Counted from the first letter of the stretch, positions 55,663 through 64,000 are shown. The stretch is 64,000 nt of DNA from Cytophagaceae bacterium (GCA_016722655.1 JADKIR010000005.1:248001-312000); one strand, 5' to 3'. Translations and numbers: made by a program. The notes: generated by a model not told the origin, from the sequence alone.

Positions 55663-55670
55663 CAAAGATA
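55663..55670 (-). promoter_or_regulatory. Bacteroidota -7 box of the suf operon
   Basis: On the minus strand this reads TATCTTTG, an exact TAnnTTTG match, 28 bases before the sufC ATG. It indicates that the operon starts at sufC rather than from a distant sufB. Confidence 0.5.
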
Positions 55671-55843
55671 AACCTTTAGGCTTATTTTCTGTTATTATTT
55701 TTAATAACTCTAAATAAGCCTCACTTGTTCCTTTTTTGCAGTTTTTTTTAAGAATTAAACTAAATAAACAAAGATTTCGTATTTAGTATCAGAAAGGTTC
55801 CAAACTTAAGATTGGATTTGCGATACTTTAAATATTTAAAATT

Positions 55844-56308
55844 ATGAAAAAATTAATAGTCATATTTTCTTTACTTATTTCACAAAATATTATGGCACAA
55901 AAAGATTGTGATTTCCCGAAAATTACGAAAACCGATAAAGAATGGAAAAGCCTCCTTACACCAGAACAATATTATGTAACGCGTCAATCAGGAACTGAGC
56001 GGCCATTCACTGGTATTTATTGGAACAATCAGGCGAAAGGAATTTATTCTTGCGTGGGATGTGGTCTGGAGCTTTTTTACTCAAGCACTAAATTTGATGC
56101 GGGATGCGGTTGGCCAAGCTTTTTTCAGGCAATAGACGATTGTCGTATTTCGGTAAAAAGAGATAATTCCTTAGGAATGATCAGAGATGAAATCAGGTGC
56201 AAACGCTGCGATGCCCATTTGGGACACGTTTTTGATGATGGCCCCAAACCTACAGGCTTAAGGTATTGTATGAATTCAGCGGCGATGAAATTTAAAGCAT
56301 CCAAATAA
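55844..56308 (+). CDS. msrB: Secreted methionine-R-sulfoxide reductase B
   Basis: MsrB reduces methionine-R-sulfoxide in proteins. The 154-aa protein has an N-terminal signal peptide (LIVIFSLLISQNIMAQ), so it probably acts in the periplasm. The zinc Cys pairs are CVGCG and CKRC, and the catalytic Cys is in GLRYCMNSAAMKF. GCGWPSFFQA and HLGHVFDDGPKPTG are the family signatures. A hairpin terminator lies downstream, mainly for the convergent esterase gene. Confidence 0.95.
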   Translation: MKKLIVIFSLLISQNIMAQKDCDFPKITKTDKEWKSLLTPEQYYVTRQSGTERPFTGIYWNNQAKGIYSCVGCGLELFYSSTKFDAGCGWPSFFQAIDDCRISVKRDNSLGMIRDEIRCKRCDAHLGHVFDDGPKPTGLRYCMNSAAMKFKASK

Positions 56309-56310
56309 AA

Positions 56311-56353
56311 AAACATGAGCCTTTTACCTGTAAATGTCTGGTAAAAGGCTCAT
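56311..56353 (-). terminator. Hairpin terminator of the esterase/SMP-30 gene
   Basis: A 14-bp stem pairs 56315-56328 with 56340-56353. On the minus strand it is followed by GTTTTTTT, so it ends the 58170 to 56395 transcript; on the plus strand it has no T run and is weak. Confidence 0.75.
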
Positions 56354-56394
56354 ATTCAATAGTTTTAAAATTTATTTTTGCTTTTGTTGAAAAG

Positions 56395-58170
56395 CTACAA
56401 TTTTGGAGCACTTGGCTTAATGGGTTTATCAAAATTATTGGCCCCTTTAACTTTAACTTTTCTTTTATAAACCTTGTCCTGAACTGAAACATACATTATA
56501 TCAAAGTTTGAGCCCCCAAAACATAAATTTGAAACCTGGCCTTTGGTTTTTGGAACCGGAATAATAGCATTTACTCTTCCTAATTGGTCTAATACCTGAA
56601 TTCCTGAAAGGGTGGTCACATAAATTCTGCCATCCCGATCACATTTTAGGCCATCACTCCAGGCATTTTCATCCTGATCTCTGACGTGTAACCAGCCCAA
56701 TCTTTGTTTATTGACCAGCGTTCCATCTGCCAAAATAGAATACACCCAAACCCAATGAGAGGCAGATTCAGTCACATATAGCTGGGTTTGGTCGGGTGAT
56801 AAACAAAGGCCATTGGCGAATTTCAGGCCTTCATCCACTATTATTTGTTCACCATTAGACTTTATTAACAATATTTTACTGGGTTTTTCACGTCCATCAG
56901 GTTGGGTAACGTAAATATTACCATTTTTTGCAATGGTGATATCGTTGCCGGGAGTCTCCTCGGTAATGGCCTTAATAAATTTACCATTTTTATCATACAA
57001 ATGCACTTGTTTGGTAGGTGGTTGAGACCATCCTCCTGTTATGGTAAGCATATTTCCATCAGGGGTAAAGGTGGTACCACTGGCTTTTTTAGCATCCTCT
57101 ATATATATTTCAGGTTGACCTTTTGTATTAATTTTATAGGTTTTTGAATTAGGAATATCCTGAAAAAACACTTCACCTGCTGCATTTACAGCAGTCCCTT
57201 CAGTAAAGCCATAATTTTCACCCACCAAAGTCCAGTCCTCATTTTCTATCAAAATATCATTGAGAAACTGATTTTTTGTGGCACCTGCTGTAATTTTTTT
57301 AGGATAATCCCGCCATAACCACCTCATGGCCTCTGCAAATACTGCAGTTCCATGCTGGTTATTGTGTGCCCCTTCGCCCCACACATGTTTGACATCATAT
57401 CCGGCAAATAGTAGTGATCTCTCCATGGTTTCATTTGCTTTCCACCAATCTCCGGCATAGATATTTAAATCATTGGAGCCATCCTGAAAAAATACTCTGA
57501 TTGACTTTGGTTCATATTTCCTGATTAAAGTGGGGTATCGGTCGGCTCCTCTTAGTCCAACATAAGTACCAATTGCACTGAATACTCTTGAAAACTCATT
57601 GGGTCTTTCCCAGGCAGCAGTAAACGCACATACCGCTCCACTGCTGGAACCACCGATGGCCCGGTCGTTTCCATTAGTAGAAAGTTTAATGATTTTTCCG
57701 TCTTTAGTTTTCAGTTTTTCTACCTCAGGAAATACTTCTTCAAGTAGAAATCGGGCATAACTATCTCCCAATCCATCGTATTCGAAACTTCGGTTATAGC
57801 GGTTTAATGCCTGCTCCGGGTTAAGTGCTTTTACCTGTCCCGGAGTAATAAATACGCCAATCGTGACAGGCATGGCCTTTTCCGAAATCAGATTGTCAAA
57901 AATGGTTGGGGCTTTCCATTGCACTCCATCCTGGTTTACATATACGCAAGCAGGGGTATTGGATTGATATTGAGCCGGGACATAAACACTTATTTCACGG
58001 GTAGTTCCTGGAAATATTTTGGAATTTTCAAATACAAATTTTATGATTTCTCCTTTAGGCACTCCAGGTTTTTCGATGGAAGCCGGATCCACAGGGTAGT
58101 TTTCTGTTTGGGCTTGAGCTTTAGAAATAAGCACAAATAAGATACCTAGAAAAGTGAGCGTTCTTTTCAT
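56395..58170 (-). CDS. Esterase domain fused to SMP-30/gluconolactonase-like domain, secreted
   Basis: The 591-aa protein starts at ATG 58168-58170 with a signal peptide (LTFLGILFVLISKAQAQ). The N-terminal half (about residues 30-290) is an alpha/beta-hydrolase of the putative-esterase (IroE/Fes-like) kind, with the Ser nucleophile in AIGGSSSGAVCA and a His in GEGAHNNQHG. The C-terminal half (about 310-590) is an SMP-30/gluconolactonase beta-propeller: GFTEGTAVN, ANGLCLSPDQTQLYV and WSDGLKCDRDGRIYV supply the usual metal-ligand positions. It may hydrolyse sugar esters and then open a sugar lactone; that pairing is an inference. Confidence 0.82.
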   Translation of the reverse strand: MKRTLTFLGILFVLISKAQAQTENYPVDPASIEKPGVPKGEIIKFVFENSKIFPGTTREISVYVPAQYQSNTPACVYVNQDGVQWKAPTIFDNLISEKAMPVTIGVFITPGQVKALNPEQALNRYNRSFEYDGLGDSYARFLLEEVFPEVEKLKTKDGKIIKLSTNGNDRAIGGSSSGAVCAFTAAWERPNEFSRVFSAIGTYVGLRGADRYPTLIRKYEPKSIRVFFQDGSNDLNIYAGDWWKANETMERSLLFAGYDVKHVWGEGAHNNQHGTAVFAEAMRWLWRDYPKKITAGATKNQFLNDILIENEDWTLVGENYGFTEGTAVNAAGEVFFQDIPNSKTYKINTKGQPEIYIEDAKKASGTTFTPDGNMLTITGGWSQPPTKQVHLYDKNGKFIKAITEETPGNDITIAKNGNIYVTQPDGREKPSKILLIKSNGEQIIVDEGLKFANGLCLSPDQTQLYVTESASHWVWVYSILADGTLVNKQRLGWLHVRDQDENAWSDGLKCDRDGRIYVTTLSGIQVLDQLGRVNAIIPVPKTKGQVSNLCFGGSNFDIMYVSVQDKVYKRKVKVKGANNFDKPIKPSAPKL

Positions 58171-58259
58171 TTTTGTTTTTTTGGTTGAATAATGAAGGCA
58201 ATATAATGATTTTTGGTTGAGGCTATGCCGTTCAGTTAAAGAAAATTTCAATCTTAAAA

Positions 58260-58296
58260 CCTCACCCTAAATCCCTCTCCCGAAGGAGAGGGATTT
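58260..58296. repeat. CCTCACCC-headed perfect hairpin (REP-like)
   Basis: CCTCACCC at 58260-58267 leads into a perfect 12-bp stem, AAATCCCTCTCC at 58269-58280 paired with 58285-58296, closed by a CGAA tetraloop. The motif resembles short repeats scattered through many bacterial genomes; I recall this from general knowledge and cannot count copies here. It is unlike the AT-rich DNA around it. Confidence 0.5.
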
Positions 58297-58403
58297 TAAA
58301 TTCGTTTAAAATTAACACCATTGATTTATGATGTTTGAATATTTTTAAATCTTAGAGTTTATTCTTTAAACTATTTTTCAAATGATAAAATTTAGTAAAA
58401 AAC

Positions 58404-58504
58404 GGGTGAGGGATAGAAATGGAAAGCCCGTAGTGCGGATGGATGAGCGTGGACGGACTTGTAATGGATAGCCCGACCGCCACACCAAAGCGTGGTGGTC
58501 ACCC
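58404..58504. repeat. Structured GC-rich intergenic element, about 100 bp
   Basis: GGGTGA at 58404-58409 can pair with TCACCC at 58499-58504, enclosing the element. Inside are two direct copies of AATGGAnAGCCCG (58418-58430 and 58463-58475) and a 9-bp hairpin, GACCGCCAC at 58474-58482 with GTGGTGGTC at 58492-58500 (one G-T pair), which competes with the outer stem. It could be a dispersed repeat or a structured RNA; neither is proven. With 58260-58296 it fills the 399-base gap between two genes. Confidence 0.5.
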
Positions 58505-58569
58505 CCAAAATGAAAAAAGTTTTGTGAAGGATGCTTTCTGAAGTATTTTTGTAAAAAATGATTTTTTGA

Positions 58570-59640
58570 ATGAAAAATAACGAGAAGTTTTTATACCAAT
58601 ATCTTAACAACGCCTCTCCTACCGGCTTTGAAGTTACCGGCCAGCAGATTTGGCTAGATTATTTGAAACCATACATTGATGAGCAAATTGTGGATGTTTA
58701 TGGTACTGCTGTGGGTGTAATCAATCCCGGAAAGCCCTACAGTGTGGCAATTGAGGCTCATTCCGACGAAATCAGTTGGTTTGTAAATTATATTACTGAC
58801 AATGGCTATATCTATGTGAGAAGAAATGGAGGCTCTGACCATCAGATAGCCCCATCGATGCGGGTGAATCTTCATACGCGTAAAGACGGCGTAGTGAAAG
58901 GGATTTTTGGCTGGCCGGCCATTCATGTGCGTGATGCTGCCAAAGAAGAAACGCCCAGTCTTAAGAATATTTTTATTGACGTGGGTGCTAGCTCTAAAGC
59001 CGAGGTGGAAGAAATGGGCATTCATGTGGGAACAGTGGCCACTTTTGAGGATGGATTGATGGAACTCAATAAGAAGTTTTATGTAGGCCGTGCCCTGGAC
59101 AACCGCATTGGTGGTTACATAATCGCCGAAGTTGCACGCAAGTTGAAAGAAAACAAAAAGGAATTGCCTTTTACACTCTATATAGTGAATGCAGTACAAG
59201 AGGAAATTGGTCTGCGTGGTTCGGAAATGATTTCTAGAAGATTGAAACCGGATGTGGCGGTTGTGATTGATGTAACTCATGACACACAGTCGCCCATGTA
59301 TGACAAAAAACGGGACGGAGATATAGCTTGTGGTAAAGGCCCAACACTTTCATATGGCCCGGCAGTTCAGAATAATCTGTTAAATATGTTGATTGATTTG
59401 GCAGAAGAAAAGAAAATTCCATTCCAACGTGCAGCAGTTAGCCGATCTACCGGAACTGACACTGATAGTTTTGCATATTCGGCAGAAGGGGTGGCCTCTG
59501 CATTGATTTCCTTGCCTCAAAAATATATGCACACTACAGTAGAAATGGTACACAAAGACGACGTACAGGCTTGTATAGATTTGTATTATGAGTTTTTGTT
59601 AAGTCTCGAAGCAGGTACTGATTTTAGATATATAAAATAA
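58570..59640 (+). CDS. M42-family aminopeptidase
   Basis: The 356-aa protein is a dinuclear metallopeptidase of family M42 (glutamyl aminopeptidase/endoglucanase-like). Metal ligands appear in IEAHSDEIS, GRALDNRIGG, VQEEIGLRGS (catalytic Glu), VIDVTHDT and the final KYMHTTVEMV. It acts on peptides in the cytoplasm; there is no signal peptide. The glucanase label sometimes given to the family is probably wrong. The GyrI-like gene follows after about 50 bases. Confidence 0.92.
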   Translation: MKNNEKFLYQYLNNASPTGFEVTGQQIWLDYLKPYIDEQIVDVYGTAVGVINPGKPYSVAIEAHSDEISWFVNYITDNGYIYVRRNGGSDHQIAPSMRVNLHTRKDGVVKGIFGWPAIHVRDAAKEETPSLKNIFIDVGASSKAEVEEMGIHVGTVATFEDGLMELNKKFYVGRALDNRIGGYIIAEVARKLKENKKELPFTLYIVNAVQEEIGLRGSEMISRRLKPDVAVVIDVTHDTQSPMYDKKRDGDIACGKGPTLSYGPAVQNNLLNMLIDLAEEKKIPFQRAAVSRSTGTDTDSFAYSAEGVASALISLPQKYMHTTVEMVHKDDVQACIDLYYEFLLSLEAGTDFRYIK

Positions 59641-59690
59641 AAAGGATATAAAAATTTGACATGGGGAATCCTCGTGGCATTTTTTTTTAC

Positions 59691-60164
59691 ATGAAAAATA
59701 GGATTGAAGAAATTTCAGAAAAATACTTAGTAGGTAAAAGTCTGGAAATGAACCTGATGGAAAATAAAACTTTTGAACTATGGAGGAGTTTTATGCCTCA
59801 CAGAAATCAAATAAATGGGTTGAAATCAGACCTATTATATTCTGTTCAGGTTTTTCCGGTTGATTATTACCAAAATTTTAGCCCCGCGACAAACTTTGTA
59901 AAATGGGCAGCAATGGAAGTAAACGAGGCTAGTGAAAATTTTCCCGAAGGAATGGAAATGCTGGTGGTCCCTCCAGGCAAATACGTTGTTTTTGAATATA
60001 AGGGACTTAGCAATAATCCGGAAGTATTTCAGTATATTTTTGGTGATTGGCTTCCCAAATCAGGTTTTCAGCTAGATAACAGGCCACATTTTGAAGTTTT
60101 GGGAGAAAAATATAAAAATAATGACCCGGATTCTGAGGAAGAGATTTGGATTCCAATTTTTTAA
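59691..60164 (+). CDS. GyrI-like effector-binding domain protein
   Basis: The 157-aa protein (from ATG 59691) has the GyrI/AraC-effector-binding fold (SOUL/GyrI-like): KSLEMNLMENKTFELWRSFMP near the start and WAAMEVNEASENFPEGMEMLVVPPGKYVVFEYKG in the middle, closing with HFEVLGEKYKNNDPDSEEEIWIPIF. The family binds small hydrophobic compounds. An earlier ATG at 59661 is possible. No regulator DNA-binding domain is attached. Confidence 0.82.
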   Translation: MKNRIEEISEKYLVGKSLEMNLMENKTFELWRSFMPHRNQINGLKSDLLYSVQVFPVDYYQNFSPATNFVKWAAMEVNEASENFPEGMEMLVVPPGKYVVFEYKGLSNNPEVFQYIFGDWLPKSGFQLDNRPHFEVLGEKYKNNDPDSEEEIWIPIF

Positions 60165-60170
60165 AAATGA

Positions 60171-60203
60171 AAAAAAGTAGCCTGAAATTCAGACTACTTT
60201 TTT
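60171..60203. terminator. Bidirectional hairpin terminator
   Basis: AAAAAAGTAG at 60171-60180 pairs with CTACTTTTTT at 60194-60203, extended by CTGAA/TTCAG inside. It lies between the convergent GyrI-like and aceA genes. Confidence 0.85.
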
Positions 60204-60232
60204 GATTGGAATCATTTTATCCTATAACAAAA

Positions 60233-61513
60233 TCAGTGGAATTGCTCCTCTTCTGTGGAGCCTTTTAGTGCGGCTGTTGAGGTTGCTCCGGCAGTTACGA
60301 CATTCTGAACGGCATCAAAATATCCTGTGCCCACAAATGCCTGGTGCTTGATGGCTTTAAATCCATGCTCTTGCAGAGCAAATTCTCTTTGTTGTAACTG
60401 AGAGAAACCTGCCATTCCCCGATCCATGTAGGCTTTGGAAAGCTCAAACATAGAAGTATTCAAAGCATGGAATCCAGCTAATGTTATGAACTGGAATTTA
60501 TAGCCCATTTCTGCAATTTCTTCTCTAAAGGTTTCCATTTTACCCTCAGTCATGTATTTGGCCCAGTTAAATGAAGGTGAGCAGTTATAAGCTAACATTT
60601 TATCAGGGAATTTTTCTTTGATACCCTGGGCAAATTCACGTGCCAGTCCCAAATCAGGATTTCCGGTTTCCATCCAAATCATGTCGGCAAAAGGTGCATA
60701 ACTCAATCCCCGGTCAATACCTTGCTCGAGGCCATTTTTTACATAAAAGAATCCTTCGTTGGTTCTTTCTTTCGAGATAATGAATTTATGGTCGCGAGGG
60801 TCAATATCTGAAGTAATGAGGTTAGCCGCTTCCGCATCGGTACGTGCCACCACTAAGGTTGGGGTACCCATAACATCAGCTGCCAAACGAGCGGCAATGA
60901 GCTTATTGATGGCTTCCTGAGTAGGCACCAATACTTTTCCTCCAAGGTGGCCACATTTTTTGGCTGATGAAAGCTGGTCTTCAAAATGTACACCTGAGGC
61001 ACCGGCTTCAATCATTTGCTTCATCAATTCAAAAGCATTAAGATTCCCGCCAAAACCTGCCTCTGCATCCGCTATAATTGGAACTAACCAATCTTTATCC
61101 CCATCTTTATTTACAGACTGAATCTGGTCGGCTCTCAACAGGGCATTGTTGATTTTTTTAACCACAGCAGGAACCGAGTCTGCAGGATACAAACTTTGAT
61201 CGGGATACATTTGTCCGGCCAAATTGGCATCAGCCGCAACTTGCCAACCTGACAAATATATGGCGGGCATCCCAGCGGCCACCTCCTGAATGGCTTGATT
61301 ACCGGTCAGGGCACCCAAGCCGGCTACCCAGGGCCTGGTTTGAAGCGTATTCCACAATTTTTCGGCTCCCAAACGGGCTACGGAATATTCCAGATCATAA
61401 GATCCCCGAAGTTTGATAACCTCTTCGGCAGTAAATGGACGCTCGATTCCTTTCCATCTTGGGTTTGTAGCCCAATCGGTGATAAGTGCATTAATTCTCT
61501 CCTGGTTTTTCAT
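60233..61513 (-). CDS. aceA: Isocitrate lyase
   Basis: AceA splits isocitrate to glyoxylate and succinate in the glyoxylate shunt. The catalytic motif KKCGHLGGKVL is present, as are IIADAEAGFGG, VARTDAEAANLI and YNCSPSFNW. At 426 aa it is the short bacterial form. It lies 43 bases downstream of aceB, so the two shunt enzymes are co-transcribed. The pair lets the cell grow on acetate or fatty acids. Confidence 0.96.
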   Translation of the reverse strand: MKNQERINALITDWATNPRWKGIERPFTAEEVIKLRGSYDLEYSVARLGAEKLWNTLQTRPWVAGLGALTGNQAIQEVAAGMPAIYLSGWQVAADANLAGQMYPDQSLYPADSVPAVVKKINNALLRADQIQSVNKDGDKDWLVPIIADAEAGFGGNLNAFELMKQMIEAGASGVHFEDQLSSAKKCGHLGGKVLVPTQEAINKLIAARLAADVMGTPTLVVARTDAEAANLITSDIDPRDHKFIISKERTNEGFFYVKNGLEQGIDRGLSYAPFADMIWMETGNPDLGLAREFAQGIKEKFPDKMLAYNCSPSFNWAKYMTEGKMETFREEIAEMGYKFQFITLAGFHALNTSMFELSKAYMDRGMAGFSQLQQREFALQEHGFKAIKHQAFVGTGYFDAVQNVVTAGATSTAALKGSTEEEQFH

Positions 61514-61556
61514 AACATTATATTTTTTTAGTTTGTAAAAAGTTTAATTGACTGTT

Positions 61557-63143
61557 TTATAATTGCTTATAAGCTTTTAGTGTTAAAAATTCTTCGAAAT
61601 TTTCGGTGAAAATCAGATTTTTGAATAAGCCTGCCGCTTGTTCAATTTTTGACTTAGAGAGCTCAGGAATCTGAAATAGTTTTTCGAGTTCTTCATCAAA
61701 TAGCCGCTTGATATATTCACGGGTAACAATCTGATTTTCATCGGTTTTTACGCCATGGTGCAGCCACTGCCATACCTGGGCCCGAGAAATTTCCGCAGTG
61801 GCGGCATCTTCCATGAGATTATTGATGGCTACTGCCCCGGAGCCTTCCAGCCAGGAAGCTATGTATTGTATTGCTACCGAAATATTGGTTCTGATTCCCC
61901 TTTCGGAAATACTGAAGTTATCAATATTCACATTTAACAAATCAAAAGATTTGACATTTACATCTTCTCTCATGATATGTTTTTGATGTGGATTAGTACC
62001 CAGTTTTTTATCAAATTGCTCAAGTGCTACCGGAACCAAATCAGGATGTGCTACCCAGGTACCATCAAATCCATTTTCAGCTTCCATTTTTTTATCTTCC
62101 TGTACATTTTTTATGGCTATATCATTGATTTGGGCATTTCTTCTGTTCGGAATAAAAGCCGCCATCCCGCCAACGGCATGAGCACCTCTGCGGTGACAGG
62201 TCTTCACCAATAAACTTGTGTAAGCTTTCATAAACGGCACTCTCATCGTGACCAAAGCCCTGTCTGGAAGGATGAAATCCGGATTCTTGCTGAATTTTTT
62301 GATTACACTAAAAATATAATCCCAGCGGCCCGCATTGAGTCCTGCAAGATGATCTTTTAATTCATAAATAATTTCATCCATTTCGAAGGCCGCCAGTATA
62401 GTTTCAATCAATACCGTGGCTTTTATGGTGCCTATGGGTAAACCCAGGTATTTTTGAGCTTCTACAAAAACTTCATTCCATAAAGCTGCCTCTTTGTGTC
62501 CTTCTAGTTTTGGTAAATAATAATAGGTACCTGAACCTCTTTCGGAAAGCGTTTGATGATTATGGAACAGATATAGGGCAAAATCAAACAGCGAAGCTGA
62601 AACTGGTTCATCTTCAAACCTAAAATGTTCTTCCAACAGGTGCCAGCCCCGTGGCCTTACCAGAAGAACAGCCAGGTTTTCTCCCAGTTTGTATTTTTTT
62701 TCCGGTGTTTCGAAGGTTAAAGTCCTAAGATTGGCATCAATCAAATTTTGCTGACCATTGATGCAATTGTCCCAGGTTGGGGAATTGGAATCTTCGAAAT
62801 CTGCCATAAAAACCTTTGCACCAGAATTTAGGGCATTGATAATCATTTTTTTATCTACAGGACCGGTGATTTCGGTTCGTCTATCCTGTAGGTCATCCGG
62901 TATGGGGCCAACTTTCCAATCCGAAATCCGGATTTTTTCCGTTTCTTTCAAAAATCTTGGGAGCTCATCTGCTTCCAGCTTTTTTTGCCTGATTATGCGA
63001 TTCGCCAAAAGTTCTTTTCTCTTATTTCGAAATTTACTTTCGAGGTGAGTGACAAACTCTATTGCCTCGGGAGTAAGGATTTTCGAAACAATTGGATTGG
63101 TCTCGTTGATTATTTTGTAATTGCCATTAATTAAGGTTTCCAT
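61557..63143 (-). CDS. aceB: Malate synthase A
   Basis: AceB condenses glyoxylate with acetyl-CoA to malate. The 528-aa protein has MADFEDSNSPTWDN, VRPRGWHLLEEH, YYLPKLEGHKEA, IKATVLIETILAAFEMDEI and GLNAGRWDYIFS, the active-site segments of family A, and GTWVAHPDLVPVA. It is complete and is the first gene of aceB-aceA. A promoter box at 63175-63182 lies just upstream. Confidence 0.96.
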   Translation of the reverse strand: METLINGNYKIINETNPIVSKILTPEAIEFVTHLESKFRNKRKELLANRIIRQKKLEADELPRFLKETEKIRISDWKVGPIPDDLQDRRTEITGPVDKKMIINALNSGAKVFMADFEDSNSPTWDNCINGQQNLIDANLRTLTFETPEKKYKLGENLAVLLVRPRGWHLLEEHFRFEDEPVSASLFDFALYLFHNHQTLSERGSGTYYYLPKLEGHKEAALWNEVFVEAQKYLGLPIGTIKATVLIETILAAFEMDEIIYELKDHLAGLNAGRWDYIFSVIKKFSKNPDFILPDRALVTMRVPFMKAYTSLLVKTCHRRGAHAVGGMAAFIPNRRNAQINDIAIKNVQEDKKMEAENGFDGTWVAHPDLVPVALEQFDKKLGTNPHQKHIMREDVNVKSFDLLNVNIDNFSISERGIRTNISVAIQYIASWLEGSGAVAINNLMEDAATAEISRAQVWQWLHHGVKTDENQIVTREYIKRLFDEELEKLFQIPELSKSKIEQAAGLFKNLIFTENFEEFLTLKAYKQL

Positions 63144-63174
63144 AAAATGATCTGATAAAATGTAAATGATGATT

Positions 63175-63182
63175 CAAACATA
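63175..63182 (-). promoter_or_regulatory. Bacteroidota -7 box of the aceB-aceA operon
   Basis: On the minus strand this reads TATGTTTG, matching TAnnTTTG, 31 bases before the aceB ATG. Confidence 0.45.
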
Positions 63183-63203
63183 AAAACGAAAAAACACATT
63201 TCA

Positions 63204-63215
63204 GCGAAAATTCGC
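63204..63215. promoter_or_regulatory. GCGAA-N2-TTCGC dyad upstream of aceB
   Basis: A perfect 5-bp inverted repeat with a 2-base spacer, about 60 bases upstream of the aceB ATG and just beyond its -7 box. It could be an operator or a chance dyad. The rest of the gap from 63216 to 63442 is AT-rich with nothing else I can name. Confidence 0.3.
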
Positions 63216-63442
63216 AAATATTTTTATTTACATCTTGATTTTTTGTTAAATTCTTAAAATAGTACAATAATGTTGTATTTTTAAAAGACATTTTATCAGT
63301 GCATTACAATGAAATGCAAGAATATTATATAGGATTAGTATAATTTGGAAACTAACAGAAATTACATTTTTTGATTATTATGAAAGAAATCCAAACGGTC
63401 ATGAACTAATATTTTATCAAAATGGTTGAAATAATTAGCAAT

Positions 63443-63817
63443 GGGGACGACCGGTTTTGACGGCATGATGCCATTGCGAGTATAAGCATGTATGGAGTTG
63501 GTGGAAGGTCTCCATTTAAAAAATCTACCGAACAATAACTGGCAATACTCAGTATGCCATGGCTGCTTAATTTCGGAGTAAATTAGCATTTGCCATCGTT
63601 CCTCTTTTGCTAACCTCTGTTGCGGGAGATCAAGGAGCGTCGAAAATAGAGAGGCGTTTCAGTGCGGACTTCTGATTCTGAAATAGTAAACGAGAAGATA
63701 AGGTGAGGGTTAGGTACGTCAGACGGCTTCCCGAACTCGAAAATTAAGACTGACTAAACATGTAGAAGGCTCGACAGTAGCCGTGTTCGGACCAGGGTTC
63801 GAATCCCTGCGTCTCCA
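63443..63817 (+). ncRNA. ssrA: Transfer-messenger RNA (tmRNA)
   Basis: The 5' end GGGGACG (63443-63449) pairs with CGTCTCC (63810-63816), forming the acceptor stem, and GGTTCGAATCCC near the 3' end is the T arm. The CCA end is not encoded. The tag frame starts with the resume codon GGC at 63541 and reads GNTQYAMAA, then TAA at 63568-63570. The AMAA ending fits a degradation tag. tmRNA rescues stalled ribosomes with SmpB, which is not encoded in the window. Length about 375 bases, a one-piece form. Confidence 0.95.
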
Positions 63818-63823
63818 CTCTAA

Positions 63824-63858
63824 AATCGCAATCATTTTATTGGTTGCGATTTTTTTTT
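63824..63858 (+). terminator. Hairpin terminator of tmRNA
   Basis: AATCGCAATCA at 63824-63834 pairs with TGGTTGCGATT at 63841-63851 (one G-T pair), then a T run. It ends the tmRNA transcript. The last 140 bases of the window after it contain no gene I can support. Confidence 0.8.
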
Positions 63859-64000
63859 GCTAAGTATTTATTCTAAAATCCCCTACTTAACGAAATCTCA
63901 AACTCCCACAATCTTTTATTTTATCCCTACCTATCCTTTAAATAAAATAATCATTCAGAAAAATGAATTTGAAATTAAAAATCAGGAACTTTATGATTCG

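Noticed and set aside
58392..58610. Minus-strand reading frame of 72 codons
   Set aside because: It covers the structured repeat and the start of the M42 gene; its translation looks like repeat read-through, not a protein.
63362..63589. Minus-strand reading frame of 75 codons
   Set aside because: It lies across the 5' part of tmRNA and shows no protein family.
1..64000. Insertion sequences, prophage, CRISPR arrays, rRNA or tRNA genes
   Set aside because: No transposase, integrase, phage structural gene, regularly spaced repeats or tRNA cloverleaf other than tmRNA was seen.

Overview
The window is low-GC DNA from a member of the Bacteroidota, most likely the order Cytophagales (Leadbetterella/Lacihabitans/Emticicia-like; inferred from gene content, not from an alignment). 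Signs are a secreted M43 metalloprotease with a type IX secretion tail, a TonB-dependent receptor next to DUF4249 lipoproteins, many start codons without a Shine-Dalgarno sequence, promoter boxes of the Bacteroidota form TAnnTTTG, and a tmRNA whose tag reads GNTQYAMAA. It looks like ordinary chromosome. I found no insertion sequence, prophage, CRISPR array, rRNA or tRNA gene.

Layout. 1-3 kb: end of an OmpA-family gene, then truA(-GNAT) and sua5. 3-7.9 kb: nucleoside transporter, fumC with an internal stop, a small secreted protein, a beta-propeller lipoprotein and a Nudix hydrolase. 7.8-12.2 kb (minus): comEB-acpH-holA and phoH-M43 protease. 12.3-20.2 kb: dnaB, mnmA, a TrpF-like protein, a PspC/LiaF-type membrane pair, a LolC/FtsX-type permease and guaA. 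20.3-28 kb (minus): a WecA/MraY-family transferase, a WcaF-type acetyltransferase, a prephenate dehydrogenase resembling the fungal enzyme, and two amidohydrolase-family proteins. 28-36.4 kb: sugar nucleotidyltransferase, lysA-acyl-CoA dehydrogenase-Gfo/Idh operon, PhoD-like phosphatase, and an arginine deiminase/CtlX pair. 36.4-41 kb (minus): two DUF4249 lipoproteins and their TonB receptor. 41-51 kb: methyltransferase, apaG, ung, an RlmL-type methyltransferase, lepB, a TPR lipoprotein, queG, an LRR lipoprotein, another methyltransferase and hemW. 51-55.6 kb (minus): sufCDSE-DUF59-bacilliredoxin, without sufB. 55.8-64 kb: secreted msrB, an esterase/SMP-30 fusion, a structured intergenic repeat, M42 peptidase, GyrI-like protein, the glyoxylate shunt (aceB-aceA) and tmRNA.

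The most consequential observation is that several conserved genes are broken in ways one base change would repair. fumC has an in-frame TAG. lepB, the wcaF-like gene and the TonB receptor have one-base shifts in short homopolymers. The truA-GNAT fusion would also separate cleanly with one extra A. Breaks in genes expected to be essential point to consensus errors in the assembly rather than decay, so affected products should be read in their repaired form.

I found no convincing new multi-gene system. The best candidates for follow-up are the structured element near 58.26-58.51 kb, the fungal-type TyrA, the cysteine-patterned DUF4249 pair, and the amidohydrolase pair in which only one of three domains keeps a metal site.
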